Assembly (NCBI GenBank): GCA_002333125.1
Contig: DDBM01000002.1
Span: forward strand, 1 to 7,082
Source of the DNA: Moraxellaceae bacterium UBA2032
GTDB lineage: Bacteria; Pseudomonadota; Gammaproteobacteria; Pseudomonadales; Moraxellaceae
Direction of reading: 5' to 3'
Length of the DNA stretch: 7,082 nt
The notes under the pieces were generated by a model, which worked only from the letters and a program-made list of their open reading frames with translations, did no database searches and was not told the origin of the DNA. Of the stretch, positions 1 to 6,650 are shown piece after piece. The translations under genes were made by a program, and so were the position numbers. How positions within the stretch are numbered: position 1 is the first letter of the stretch; each line of letters begins with the position of its first letter.

Positions 1-1390
1 GAATGGCTTCGTCGGCACTGGCGGCTTGACCACCGACATTGGATAAATCGTTGACGCTATTAAAACTACTGGCCTCTTCGCCTTTGCTGTGCATCACTAA
101 ATCGGGATACATGATTAGAGCAACTACCATCACCAGTTGTAAGCCAATAAACGGTACAGCCCCACGATATAAATGCGCGGTGGTTACTTCTTTAGGCGCG
201 ACACTGCGGAGATAAAACAACGAAAAACCAAATGGTGGCGTTAAAAACGAGGTTTGTAAATTCATTGCTAACAACACACCAAACCAAATCGGGTCGATAC
301 CTAATGTATGAATAATCGGTACTAATAGCGGAACAACAATAAAGACAATCTCAAAAAAGTCTAAAAACATCCCCAAGCCAAACACCATCAAATTGACCAC
401 CAACAAAAAGGCAATTTCGCCCGCAGGCAGTTGGCCAAACAAATGCTCAACCCATAAGTCGCCATTTAAAGCTCTAAACACTAAAGCAAACAAACTTGAG
501 CCAATTAAAATAAACATGACAAACGAGGTCAATTTAGCCGTGCCGTCTAAGGCTTGATGCAACAAAGAAATACTTAAACGCCGTTTAGCAACGGCCAAAA
601 ACAACGCCCCTGCTGCGCCCATTGCCCCTGCTTCGGTGGGTGTGGCGAGGCCAATAAAAATCGTGCCTAAGACCAAAAAAATTAGCACTAAAGGCGGTAC
701 TAAAGCATTTAATAAACTACCCCATTTAATGGGTAATACTTCTTTGGGTGCAGGCAACCATTGCGGTTTGGCAAGAGCAACCGCGCCTATAAACAAAGCA
801 AATAATAAGGTGAGCAATAAGCTCGGATACAACGCGCCTAAATACATATCGCCCACAGGCACGGCTAAGGTATCGGCCAATACAATTAATACTAAAGAGG
901 GCGGGATGATTTGTGCGAGTGTGCCTGAGGCCATAATCACACCGCTAGAAATAGCAGGCGAATAGCCTTGACGTACCATCATCGGGAGCGAAATTAGCCC
1001 CATCGCCATCACGCTTGCGGCCACAATACCTGTGGTAGCGGCTAATAATGCCCCTACCAAAATTACCGCAAAGGCCAAGCCACCACGCACTTTGCCAAAC
1101 AGTTGATTAACTGCGTCTAACAAGTCTTCGGCAAGTTGGCTTTTTTCTAAAATCAAACCCATTAGGGTAAAAAACGGAATCGCCATTAAGGTTTCGTTAC
1201 GCATAATGCCAAATAAACGCTCTGGCACGGCTTGCACTAATTCGATAGGTAATGCGCCTAACATTACCCCTAGCGCACCAAAAATCAAGCCAACAGCGGC
1301 CAATACAAACGCCACGGGATAGCCTGTTAACAACAACGCAAACAAGGCAGCAAACATTAACGGCGCGAGCCAACCCCAATCGCCTGTCAT
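1..1390 (-). CDS. dctM: TRAP transporter large permease DctM, C-terminus cut by the window edge
   Basis: This is the large membrane subunit of a tripartite ATP-independent periplasmic (TRAP) transporter. In the family it moves an organic acid or similar solute across the inner membrane with Na+ and partners the small subunit and a periplasmic binding protein. I translated 463 codons without a stop. The protein starts MTGDWGWLAPLMFAALFALL and is made of hydrophobic helices. Family-type motifs are GLATPTEAGA (residues about 247-256) and the stretch ending FLTPPFGFSLFYLRS. The subtype resembles the so-called mannitol/chloroaromatic group, but the substrate cannot be read from sequence. The ATG at 1390-1388 overlaps the dctQ stop as ATGA. 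It has a strong Shine-Dalgarno, GGGAG at 1402-1398, seven bases upstream, so translational coupling is likely. After the last helix (MYPDLV, about 427-432) a hydrophilic tail of at least 31 residues continues off the window. That tail is longer than I expect for a typical DctM. Confidence 0.93.
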   Translation of the reverse strand, partial: MTGDWGWLAPLMFAALFALLLTGYPVAFVLAAVGLIFGALGVMLGALPIELVQAVPERLFGIMRNETLMAIPFFTLMGLILEKSQLAEDLLDAVNQLFGKVRGGLAFAVILVGALLAATTGIVAASVMAMGLISLPMMVRQGYSPAISSGVIMASGTLAQIIPPSLVLIVLADTLAVPVGDMYLGALYPSLLLTLLFALFIGAVALAKPQWLPAPKEVLPIKWGSLLNALVPPLVLIFLVLGTIFIGLATPTEAGAMGAAGALFLAVAKRRLSISLLHQALDGTAKLTSFVMFILIGSSLFALVFRALNGDLWVEHLFGQLPAGEIAFLLVVNLMVFGLGMFLDFFEIVFIVVPLLVPIIHTLGIDPIWFGVLLAMNLQTSFLTPPFGFSLFYLRSVAPKEVTTAHLYRGAVPFIGLQLVMVVALIMYPDLVMHSKGEEASSFNSVNDLSNVGGQAASADEAI

Positions 1391-1896
1391 GTTGGCTCTC
1401 CCTTAGCAATAATTATTATACGTTTGCCAATCTCGCTAAACACTTGCAAAATCAACAAGACAAAGCCTACAGGAATCAGCAATTTAACAGGCCAACGGGG
1501 CAAGCCACCTGCATCGGCAGACATTTCGTTATGTTGCCACACCTGCATAAACTCTTGCCAACCAAGCCACGCCAAACCAATAGCCACAGGTAAAACAAAA
1601 ATAATATGACCCACTATATCAACCCAAGCACGTGTTTTTGCCGACCAATGTTTGGATAACACATCAACACGAACATGTTTGTCGGCTTGTAAGGTATAAG
1701 CCGCACCTAATAAAAATACTGCCGAATACAAATACCATTGGCCTTCGAGCCAACCATTAGAGCCAAAACCAAATTTACGCGCCACCGCAGTAAATACCGA
1801 CAGTAACACGGTGGCCAATACCAACCACGCCACACCACGCCCCAGCGTTTGGTTAAGCGCATCAATAAAATGGCTTATTTTTTTTAGTCCGTTCAT
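1387..1896 (-). CDS. dctQ: TRAP transporter small permease DctQ
   Basis: This is the small four-helix membrane subunit that pairs with DctM in the inner membrane. It is 169 residues long, normal for the family. Hydrophobic segments lie at about 20-38, 54-71, 92-113 and 137-157. Family-type features are WLEGQWYLY (49-57), HVRVDVL (74-80) after helix 2, and GLPRWPVKLLIPVGF (131-145) leading into helix 4. The last motif fits the mannitol/chloroaromatic-type subgroup (established family pattern, recalled and not searched). The gene is followed directly by dctM with an ATGA overlap, so the two form one operon. No gene for the periplasmic binding protein (DctP) is next to it: the upstream neighbour is an unrelated lipoprotein behind a terminator. 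No good Shine-Dalgarno precedes the ATG at 1896-1894, which is unusual beside the strong site of dctM. The start is supported by the N-terminal amphipathic segment normal for DctQ. Confidence 0.93.
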   Translation of the reverse strand: MNGLKKISHFIDALNQTLGRGVAWLVLATVLLSVFTAVARKFGFGSNGWLEGQWYLYSAVFLLGAAYTLQADKHVRVDVLSKHWSAKTRAWVDIVGHIIFVLPVAIGLAWLGWQEFMQVWQHNEMSADAGGLPRWPVKLLIPVGFVLLILQVFSEIGKRIIIIAKGEPT

Positions 1897-1923
1897 AAGT
1901 ATTTAACAAAGAGAATGCAGGAA

Positions 1924-1944
1924 ATGCGCGAATAATACGCGCAT
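1924..1944. promoter_or_regulatory. Perfect inverted repeat over the dctQM -10 box (candidate operator)
   Basis: ATGCGCG (1924-1930) and CGCGCAT (1938-1944) form a perfect 7-bp inverted repeat around a 7-base A/T spacer. The proposed -10 hexamer lies wholly within that spacer. A repressor bound here would block RNA polymerase, so this is a candidate operator for the transporter. The arms could also pair in RNA, but no T-run follows on the minus strand, so it is not an obvious terminator. Confidence 0.45.
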
Positions 1945-1960
1945 GAGGGGTGTTTTTGTA
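1932..1960 (-). promoter_or_regulatory. Candidate sigma70 promoter of dctQM
   Basis: On the minus strand, TACAAA (1960-1955, three of six matches to the -35 consensus) is followed after 17 bases by TATTAT (1937-1932, five of six to the -10). It would start transcription near 1925 and leave a leader of about 30 bases before dctQ. It lies between the upstream terminator and dctQ, where a promoter is needed. This is inference from pattern only. Confidence 0.5.
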
Positions 1961-1971
1961 CTTTAAAAAGA

Positions 1972-2005
1972 AAAAAGGGCAAGAACCGAAGTTCTTGCCC
2001 TTTTT
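1972..2005 (-). terminator. Rho-independent terminator of the lipoprotein gene, cUUCGg loop
   Basis: A 15-bp perfect stem (1972-1986 with 1991-2005) closes a four-base loop. On the minus strand the loop reads TTCG between C and G, the exceptionally stable cUUCGg tetraloop. The GC core GGGCAAGAAC is flanked by A5 and T5-6, and the minus-strand transcript has U-rich sequence after the stem. It lies 36 bases past the stop of the lipoprotein gene. The A/T flanks are symmetrical, so it could also stop plus-strand transcripts, although no plus-strand gene ends here. Confidence 0.93.
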
Positions 2006-2040
2006 AAAGGCATTTTAAATACTAGAATAACAAGTATTTA

Positions 2041-4371
2041 TTAGTTTGATACGCCCGTATCAACAGCATTACCTTGAGCATCTTTAACGCCAGACACTGT
2101 TACTGTAAGATCAGTTGTATCATAATAAGTCTTACCTGCCGCAAGCACAGCAGTTGTGTCATAACTTAAGGTTGCAGTGTTTGTACCTTCATCATATGAA
2201 ACTTTAAGCGTTGGCAATACTTTATTTGCATCAACTTTAGTCGACTTAACTCCAAGTACGTAAGTAGCTACTTTAGCTGAAGCCTCTGTTACATCTGAAC
2301 CAAAGGACACAAAGCCTATAGTAACAAATGGTGCTTGTACTTTAGCAATACTGCGAGTATTTGTAGCGGTACCAGCAGCATTTTTAGTAAGCATTTCTTT
2401 ACCAGCAACATCTTTAACGCCTGTTACTGTTAAAGTAGAGCCTGCAGGTAAACCACTTGCAAAGTTTAAAGTAGCAGTAGTACCACTATAATCAATGCTA
2501 ACTAATGCAGGCAATGCTGGTGCAGTTAATGGACCACCATCAGCTACAGCGGTTGCAGTAAGTTTATAGTTAGCTAAGGTTCTAGCACTTACTTTATCCA
2601 TTGGCTCTGGGAAGTTAACAGTTGCAGTAGTTGAGCCTTGTGCTAAACTAATACCCACTCCCGCTGGTGCAATAACATCTTGAACCGTAACTGTATTACT
2701 ATCAGCAGACTCAACAAGGTCACCGTTTACGGCATGCACTACATAACCATAGGTGATTTTTTGATCAAAACCTGTTAAAAAATCTACGTTAGGATCTGTA
2801 ACATCAGATGTGCGAATACGGTTAGCAGCAGTATCTGGGTTCATGCCATCAATAACGCCATTAGCATTAAGTTGCTTACTTTCAAAAACCGAACCATTAA
2901 CGGTTGCCACTCTATATACTTTATAGAAACTTGCGCCACTTGCAACGGGCCAGTTAAGCAAAACGTCATTCTGAGCACCCGCCGCACCTAAACCCAAGTT
3001 TGCTGCATTTTCAACATAAAGCCCTTCTACCTTTGCTGGTGTTGGCGAGCCATTAGTTGTAAAGTTTACCACACCACCATTAGCTAGATTAGAAAAATCA
3101 ACTGGAAGAGTAGGATTATTCAAATCACGTAAATTAGCAGCAGCAGCGGCAATAGACACTGTATAGCGTGAAGATGCAGCAAGTGACGATTTAGGCAAAG
3201 TGACTGTTAACTCAGTCATTGCATCATTCCACACCAACGTATGAGGGGTATTACCCGCCTTAGCACCACCAAAAGTTACTAAAACATTATTATACAAGCT
3301 AGGAGCTGCCGCTGTTGCTGTAAGCCCTGTAGAATAGGAGCTTTTTAGTATTGGCTCACTAAAAGAGAACACAACTTTAATGTCGTTAGCAGGAGACAAA
3401 TCACTATTATTTTCTGGTGTTGCGCCTAAAACTCTAGGAGCTAAGTTATCAGTAGTGCTTACAAATACAGTACGTATATCTCCAGCAGCAACATCATCAG
3501 CACCAGCAGGATTACGATTAGACAACAACATTTTAACTTGACCATCTGCAGGAGCAGCTACTGGCTCACTACCACGCTCGGTGCCATCTGCACTCACTAC
3601 ATCAATACGATATTGACGTAGAGACTCAATATTAGCAAAGCTAAATGCGCCTGTAGCATCGGTAGTTACCGTGCCTACCACATGCTCACTTGCACCTGTA
3701 CTCGTTACAATTGCATTCACTGGAGTAGTAGGAGGAGGGAAAGCAACTGGAGCAAGAATAGATACTAAATTAACTTTATAGCCAGCCTTTGTTACAGGCT
3801 TAAGTGTTACTGCGCTTGTTACCACACCACTAATGCCAGCAGCCAATTTGCCTACAGTAATAGGCAAAGATGCAACTAAACCAGTAACGGGTGTAGCATG
3901 GTTTGATGCAGAAGTGCCTGTTGTAGTATCAGAACCGTCATTAAGCGTACCAAAAGTAACGGGTGCTGCTGTAAATGAAAAGTCCGGATATTTAGCCGCA
4001 CCAGCAGCCGTTTTTACTTGACGTAAATCAACAGTTACTTGATATGTGCTAGCAGCTACCGTAGTTGTACCAGCCGTACCAGCCGTTGCAGGCACATTAC
4101 TAATTACAAATTGACCATTGTCCGCTGTTGTCGCCTGAGCAACACCAATACTAACTACGGCACCCGCAATAGGTTGGTTAGTAACAGTATCTGTCAAAGT
4201 ACCTTGAATAGTACCCGTTGGCACTAAAGTATTAGGATTAGGGGTGCCTACCGAAGTAGTAACATTTTTGTCGTCACCACAACCTGCCAAACCTAAAGTT
4301 AAGGCTAACGAAACAGCCAATGCTAATTTATTGGTGCGAAACGCGCCAATTTCTTTTGATACGTGAGTCAT
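2041..4371 (-). CDS. Large outer-membrane lipoprotein with repeated Ig-like domains
   Basis: This is a predicted secreted lipoprotein of 776 residues with no catalytic motif that I can see. The signal peptide runs from about 11 to 30 and ends in the lipobox LAGC. Cys31 is the only cysteine in the protein, and Gly at +2 favours outer-membrane sorting. Then follow a carboxypeptidase-regulatory-like domain (about 54-116), a second one (about 180-284), an SbsA/Big_5-like Ig domain opening LAPRVLGATPENNSDLSPAN (about 310-441), and a fibronectin-III-like domain (about 466-564). Two further Big_5-like repeats (about 568-665 and 676-776) share the motifs LTVTGVKDVAGK and LTVTVSGVKDAQGN. Domain names are by eye. 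The ATG at 4371 is chosen over one 14 codons upstream because AGGAG sits six bases before it and the signal peptide then has normal length. A structural, adhesive or surface-display role is possible, but function is unknown. The gene is closed by the strong terminator at 1972-2005. Confidence 0.88.
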   Translation of the reverse strand: MTHVSKEIGAFRTNKLALAVSLALTLGLAGCGDDKNVTTSVGTPNPNTLVPTGTIQGTLTDTVTNQPIAGAVVSIGVAQATTADNGQFVISNVPATAGTAGTTTVAASTYQVTVDLRQVKTAAGAAKYPDFSFTAAPVTFGTLNDGSDTTTGTSASNHATPVTGLVASLPITVGKLAAGISGVVTSAVTLKPVTKAGYKVNLVSILAPVAFPPPTTPVNAIVTSTGASEHVVGTVTTDATGAFSFANIESLRQYRIDVVSADGTERGSEPVAAPADGQVKMLLSNRNPAGADDVAAGDIRTVFVSTTDNLAPRVLGATPENNSDLSPANDIKVVFSFSEPILKSSYSTGLTATAAAPSLYNNVLVTFGGAKAGNTPHTLVWNDAMTELTVTLPKSSLAASSRYTVSIAAAAANLRDLNNPTLPVDFSNLANGGVVNFTTNGSPTPAKVEGLYVENAANLGLGAAGAQNDVLLNWPVASGASFYKVYRVATVNGSVFESKQLNANGVIDGMNPDTAANRIRTSDVTDPNVDFLTGFDQKITYGYVVHAVNGDLVESADSNTVTVQDVIAPAGVGISLAQGSTTATVNFPEPMDKVSARTLANYKLTATAVADGGPLTAPALPALVSIDYSGTTATLNFASGLPAGSTLTVTGVKDVAGKEMLTKNAAGTATNTRSIAKVQAPFVTIGFVSFGSDVTEASAKVATYVLGVKSTKVDANKVLPTLKVSYDEGTNTATLSYDTTAVLAAGKTYYDTTDLTVTVSGVKDAQGNAVDTGVSN

Positions 4372-4377
4372 ACTTTT

Positions 4378-4382
4378 CTCCT
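4378..4382 (-). promoter_or_regulatory. Shine-Dalgarno that fixes the lipoprotein start
   Basis: On the minus strand AGGAG lies six bases before the ATG at 4371. The alternative in-frame ATG at 4413 lacks a comparable site and would add 14 residues (MLVYRYLELGQEKS) ahead of the signal peptide. The downstream start is therefore preferred. Confidence 0.85.
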
Positions 4383-4469
4383 GACCTAGTTCTAAGTATC
4401 TGTACACTAACACTAAATTAACTCACCCAAATTTAAAGACTATGCCATTCAAATTTTAGCAAGCTTCTT

Positions 4470-4497
4470 ATTTTAACACACCACGTTTGCCAAACAA
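4470..4497 (-). promoter_or_regulatory. Possible promoter of the lipoprotein gene
   Basis: On the minus strand TTGTTT (4497-4492) and TAAAAT (4475-4470) are 16 bases apart and match the sigma70 consensus moderately. The leader would be about 90 bases. The gap between ompA-like and lipoprotein genes is AT-rich, so chance matches are likely. Confidence 0.3.
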
Positions 4498-4505
4498 CCA
4501 AAAGC

Positions 4506-4519
4506 AAAGCTACAGCTTT
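4506..4519 (-). terminator. Weak hairpin after the OmpA-family gene
   Basis: AAAGC and GCTTT form a 5-bp stem around a TACA loop, three bases beyond the TAG stop of the OmpA-family gene. The minus-strand transcript continues GCTTTTGGTTGTTTGG, which is only moderately U-rich. It may be a weak terminator that lets some readthrough into the lipoprotein gene. Confidence 0.3.
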
Positions 4520-4522
4520 TAA

Positions 4523-5542
4523 CTATTCAGCAGTAATTACAATACGACGATCGGGTGCCAAACAACTAGAAAGCTTAATACCTTTTAGGGTTTTTGGGCA
4601 ATCTTTTATGGTGGTAACTGGCTCAGTAGCCCCACGACCAATTGTTTGAATAATGGTTGCTGAAACACCCTTACCAACCAATAATACTTTAACCGCCTCA
4701 GCACGACGCTCTGATATTTTTTGGTTAATAGCAGCATTACCTGTACGATCGGCATGACCAATTACGGTTACTTTAGATAATTTTGTAACATCTATATTTG
4801 CCGCTACTAAGGCATTGGCAAGATCTTTAGATGCTCTAGGTGTTAACTGTGAGCTACCTTTGGCAAACAAATTATCTGACTTTAAATTATGCAAAGTCAC
4901 TTGTGGTTTTTTTGCAACCACAACTGGCTCAGGCACAACAACAGGTAACGCTTTTACAGGTGCAGCTTCTAAGTTAAACGCCACACCTAAAGCGATATAC
5001 AAATTAGATTTATCTGTATTTGAATCAGATAACAAATAACGCGCGTCTAATTGTAAAAACCGATTAGGGGTTTGGGCATATTGAAGACCTAAGCCAAAAC
5101 TCCCCAATACAGACGAGCTACTTTCATCGCGATTTTGATACAATGATGACTGACCTGTTTGCTGTGCAAATATAGGCATGCCCTCAGCTGTAAATTTATC
5201 ACGACCATAACCAATGCCCGCTTGCACAAAAGGCCGCCATGTATCGCGACTCAAAAAATACAATCCTTCTACAGTTAAGGCATCTTGACTATATTTGCTG
5301 TTCAAATAGCCTGCTGCTTCGTCTTTAGCAACACCACGACTAACACCTATTTGAACATCGATATTATCGGTCATTTGCTTGCCCATTTTGAGCGCGGCAA
5401 ATATGCCCATTGTGGTTTCATCAGGAGCCATTACCCCAACCTGCGGCAACACATACCATGACGGATTAGTGTCTGTAGCATAAACATTTACACTCGCAAC
5501 ACAACTTGCAAGGTATAAAGCGGTTAAAAGCTTTCCTTTCAT
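4523..5542 (-). CDS. OmpA-family outer-membrane protein (beta-barrel plus peptidoglycan-binding domain)
   Basis: This 339-residue protein should anchor the outer membrane to peptidoglycan. It has a signal peptide (likely cleaved after VYA, residue 22) and an N-terminal barrel of alternating strands (about 27-191, with WRPFVQAGIGYG at 102-113). A Pro/Val hinge follows (PVVVPEPVVVAKKP, 200-213), then an OmpA C-terminal domain (about 216-339). That domain shows GHADRTG (262-268) and ISERRAEAV (276-284). In E. coli OmpA the matching Asp and Arg bind diaminopimelate; here they are Asp265 and Arg280. Cys315 and Cys327 sit where E. coli OmpA has its disulfide, just before LAPDRRI. GGAG lies 11 bases before the ATG, a rather long spacing. 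LASC at residues 11-14 also resembles a lipobox, so lipidation cannot be excluded. It lies 108 bases downstream of the omptin-like gene on the same strand and may have its own promoter. It is not close enough to the enterobacterial protein for me to assign the symbol ompA. Confidence 0.93.
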   Translation of the reverse strand: MKGKLLTALYLASCVASVNVYATDTNPSWYVLPQVGVMAPDETTMGIFAALKMGKQMTDNIDVQIGVSRGVAKDEAAGYLNSKYSQDALTVEGLYFLSRDTWRPFVQAGIGYGRDKFTAEGMPIFAQQTGQSSLYQNRDESSSSVLGSFGLGLQYAQTPNRFLQLDARYLLSDSNTDKSNLYIALGVAFNLEAAPVKALPVVVPEPVVVAKKPQVTLHNLKSDNLFAKGSSQLTPRASKDLANALVAANIDVTKLSKVTVIGHADRTGNAAINQKISERRAEAVKVLLVGKGVSATIIQTIGRGATEPVTTIKDCPKTLKGIKLSSCLAPDRRIVITAE

Positions 5543-5611
5543 TTTAAATTCATCTCCACTAACTCAAGTGTTTTGGATGCCGTAATATTTAGTAACATCT
5601 GGAAACTCGTT

Positions 5612-5641
5612 TTGGCAAATTTAACAGATTCTTAACGCCAA
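5612..5641. repeat. Interrupted inverted repeat between the omptin-like and OmpA-family genes
   Basis: TTGGC (5612-5616) and GCCAA (5637-5641) enclose a second pair, TTAA (5621-5624) and TTAA (5632-5635), with a 7-base centre. The inner and outer arms are offset by unequal spacers of 4 and 1 bases. No T-run follows on the minus strand, so it is a poor terminator. It could be a protein-binding dyad upstream of the OmpA-family gene. Confidence 0.4.
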
Positions 5642-5650
5642 CACAATAGC

Positions 5651-6562
5651 TCACAATAAGTACACAAAAGTAACACCTAACAAGGCAGAGTGCCAACTAA
5701 CTTTGTTTAAAGGGTATGCAGCGATTGTGTTATTTGTGAAGTAAGTCTCATCTACTCCCTCTTGTGTTTGCCATTTTTTATTTTTCAAAAAAAACTGCCA
5801 TTTGATTTTGTTATTAATTTTATAATCGGCGGCTACATTCAAGCTAATTCCTGAGGCATTAGCCATATGCCTAAAACTTAATGGATGCATAAATTCTTTA
5901 CGCAAATTCCAGTTAGCTTGTGCAGTATAATCGGCACGCCCATACTCAAACCCAAAAGATATTAAGCAATTATTTGTTATTTTTTTGCTAACATCTACGC
6001 CTAATAACACACCCTGCCACTGCATATCGTAACTATTATTTAGTCCAAAAATAGAGCCGTAATTTGGAATAACTTGATAACCATCACTCATAGTTAAGTT
6101 TTGATTATATCTAAAAAAGCCAATTTTTGGCTTAATAATCAAGGTGTTATTTAAAAAAGAAAGCGATTGCCCTAATGTTACCTCTATATCCGTTAGCCTA
6201 CCATCACCTTTACTTTCTGAACGCAAAAAAGGCAAAGTGCGGTTATTGCCATTATAGTCAGTATCTTCATTACTCCCCGAGCTAATGTCTCCACCTGCCA
6301 TCTGTAGGCTTAAAAATAACGCTTTGGGTAAATTTAGGTTTGTGGCTATGTGTATTTGAGGTGTGTTTAGTTTTTTCCATTTAAGTTCAGACAATACATT
6401 TACGGTAGTGCCTTTAATACTCCAATCTATATTATCTTGACGCGCCGCCACACCAACAGAAACATTAGAAATAAAACTTGTGGGCGTAGCTGCATTTACA
6501 GAAGGGGAAGATAAGGCAATAGCAAAAAAACAAAAACGACTGACTATATTAACATTAGCCAT
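5651..6562 (-). CDS. Omptin-superfamily-like outer-membrane beta-barrel (Pom-type), probably not an active omptin
   Basis: This is a predicted 303-residue outer-membrane barrel. The ATG at 6562 has AGGG nine bases upstream; a TTG one codon earlier is a weaker alternative. The signal peptide ends PSVNA|ATP (cleavage near residue 24). The mature part alternates short strands with polar, Asn/Gly-rich loops. By eye it follows the omptin layout: LSELKWK resembles OmpT VSQLDWK, and EDTDY (Asp100, Asp102) aligns with the OmpT Asp83/Asp85 pair. The segment FEYGRADYTAQANWNLR lines up almost without gaps with the OmpT strand carrying Asp210 and His212, but here the dyad reads Asn217-Trp218-Asn219. I recall a family of proteobacterial barrels with motifs like GLNNSYDMQWQGVLLGVDV, some labelled Protochlamydia outer membrane protein (Pom). 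This assignment is recall, not a search. The C-terminus ends FVYLL instead of a terminal aromatic residue. The role is unknown; porin-like or adhesin-like are possible. Confidence 0.8.
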   Translation of the reverse strand: MANVNIVSRFCFFAIALSSPSVNAATPTSFISNVSVGVAARQDNIDWSIKGTTVNVLSELKWKKLNTPQIHIATNLNLPKALFLSLQMAGGDISSGSNEDTDYNGNNRTLPFLRSESKGDGRLTDIEVTLGQSLSFLNNTLIIKPKIGFFRYNQNLTMSDGYQVIPNYGSIFGLNNSYDMQWQGVLLGVDVSKKITNNCLISFGFEYGRADYTAQANWNLRKEFMHPLSFRHMANASGISLNVAADYKINNKIKWQFFLKNKKWQTQEGVDETYFTNNTIAAYPLNKVSWHSALLGVTFVYLL

Positions 6563-6650
6563 CAAAAAGAACCCTACTTGGCAATTGTGTTATTTGCTTA
6601 CGCATAGTGATTAAATCAACTTTGTAAACTTATGTATCATATTCTTACTG

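Noticed and set aside
636..965. Plus-strand open frame of 109 codons
   Set aside because: It lies antisense within dctM, whose protein has clear family motifs, and its translation is low-complexity basic sequence with no recognisable domain.
1197..1609. Several open frames on both strands across the dctM/dctQ junction
   Set aside because: They overlap the well-supported DctM and DctQ coding frames, lack ribosome sites and show no family resemblance.
3833..4227. Two 62-codon plus-strand frames
   Set aside because: They are antisense to the N-terminal part of the lipoprotein and reflect its repetitive Ala/Thr/Val codons.
4815..5039. A 74-codon plus-strand frame
   Set aside because: It is antisense to the hinge and C-terminal domain of the OmpA-family protein and has no independent support.
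5543..5557. Tiny upstream frame MNLK overlapping the OmpA-family start
   Set aside because: Its ATG directly abuts GGAG with no spacing, so ribosomes are unlikely to start there; the overlap is probably accidental.
4484..5622. TTTGCCAAA shared by the gaps before the lipoprotein and OmpA-family genes, with a similar TTGGCAA near 6579
   Set aside because: The copies are in different orientations and contexts, the motif also occurs inside coding sequence, and a short AT-rich palindrome-like word is expected by chance.
6579..6600. TTGGCA-type sigma54 promoter
   Set aside because: The GG and GC elements are not at the required ten-base spacing here or at the similar sites near 4490 and 5612.
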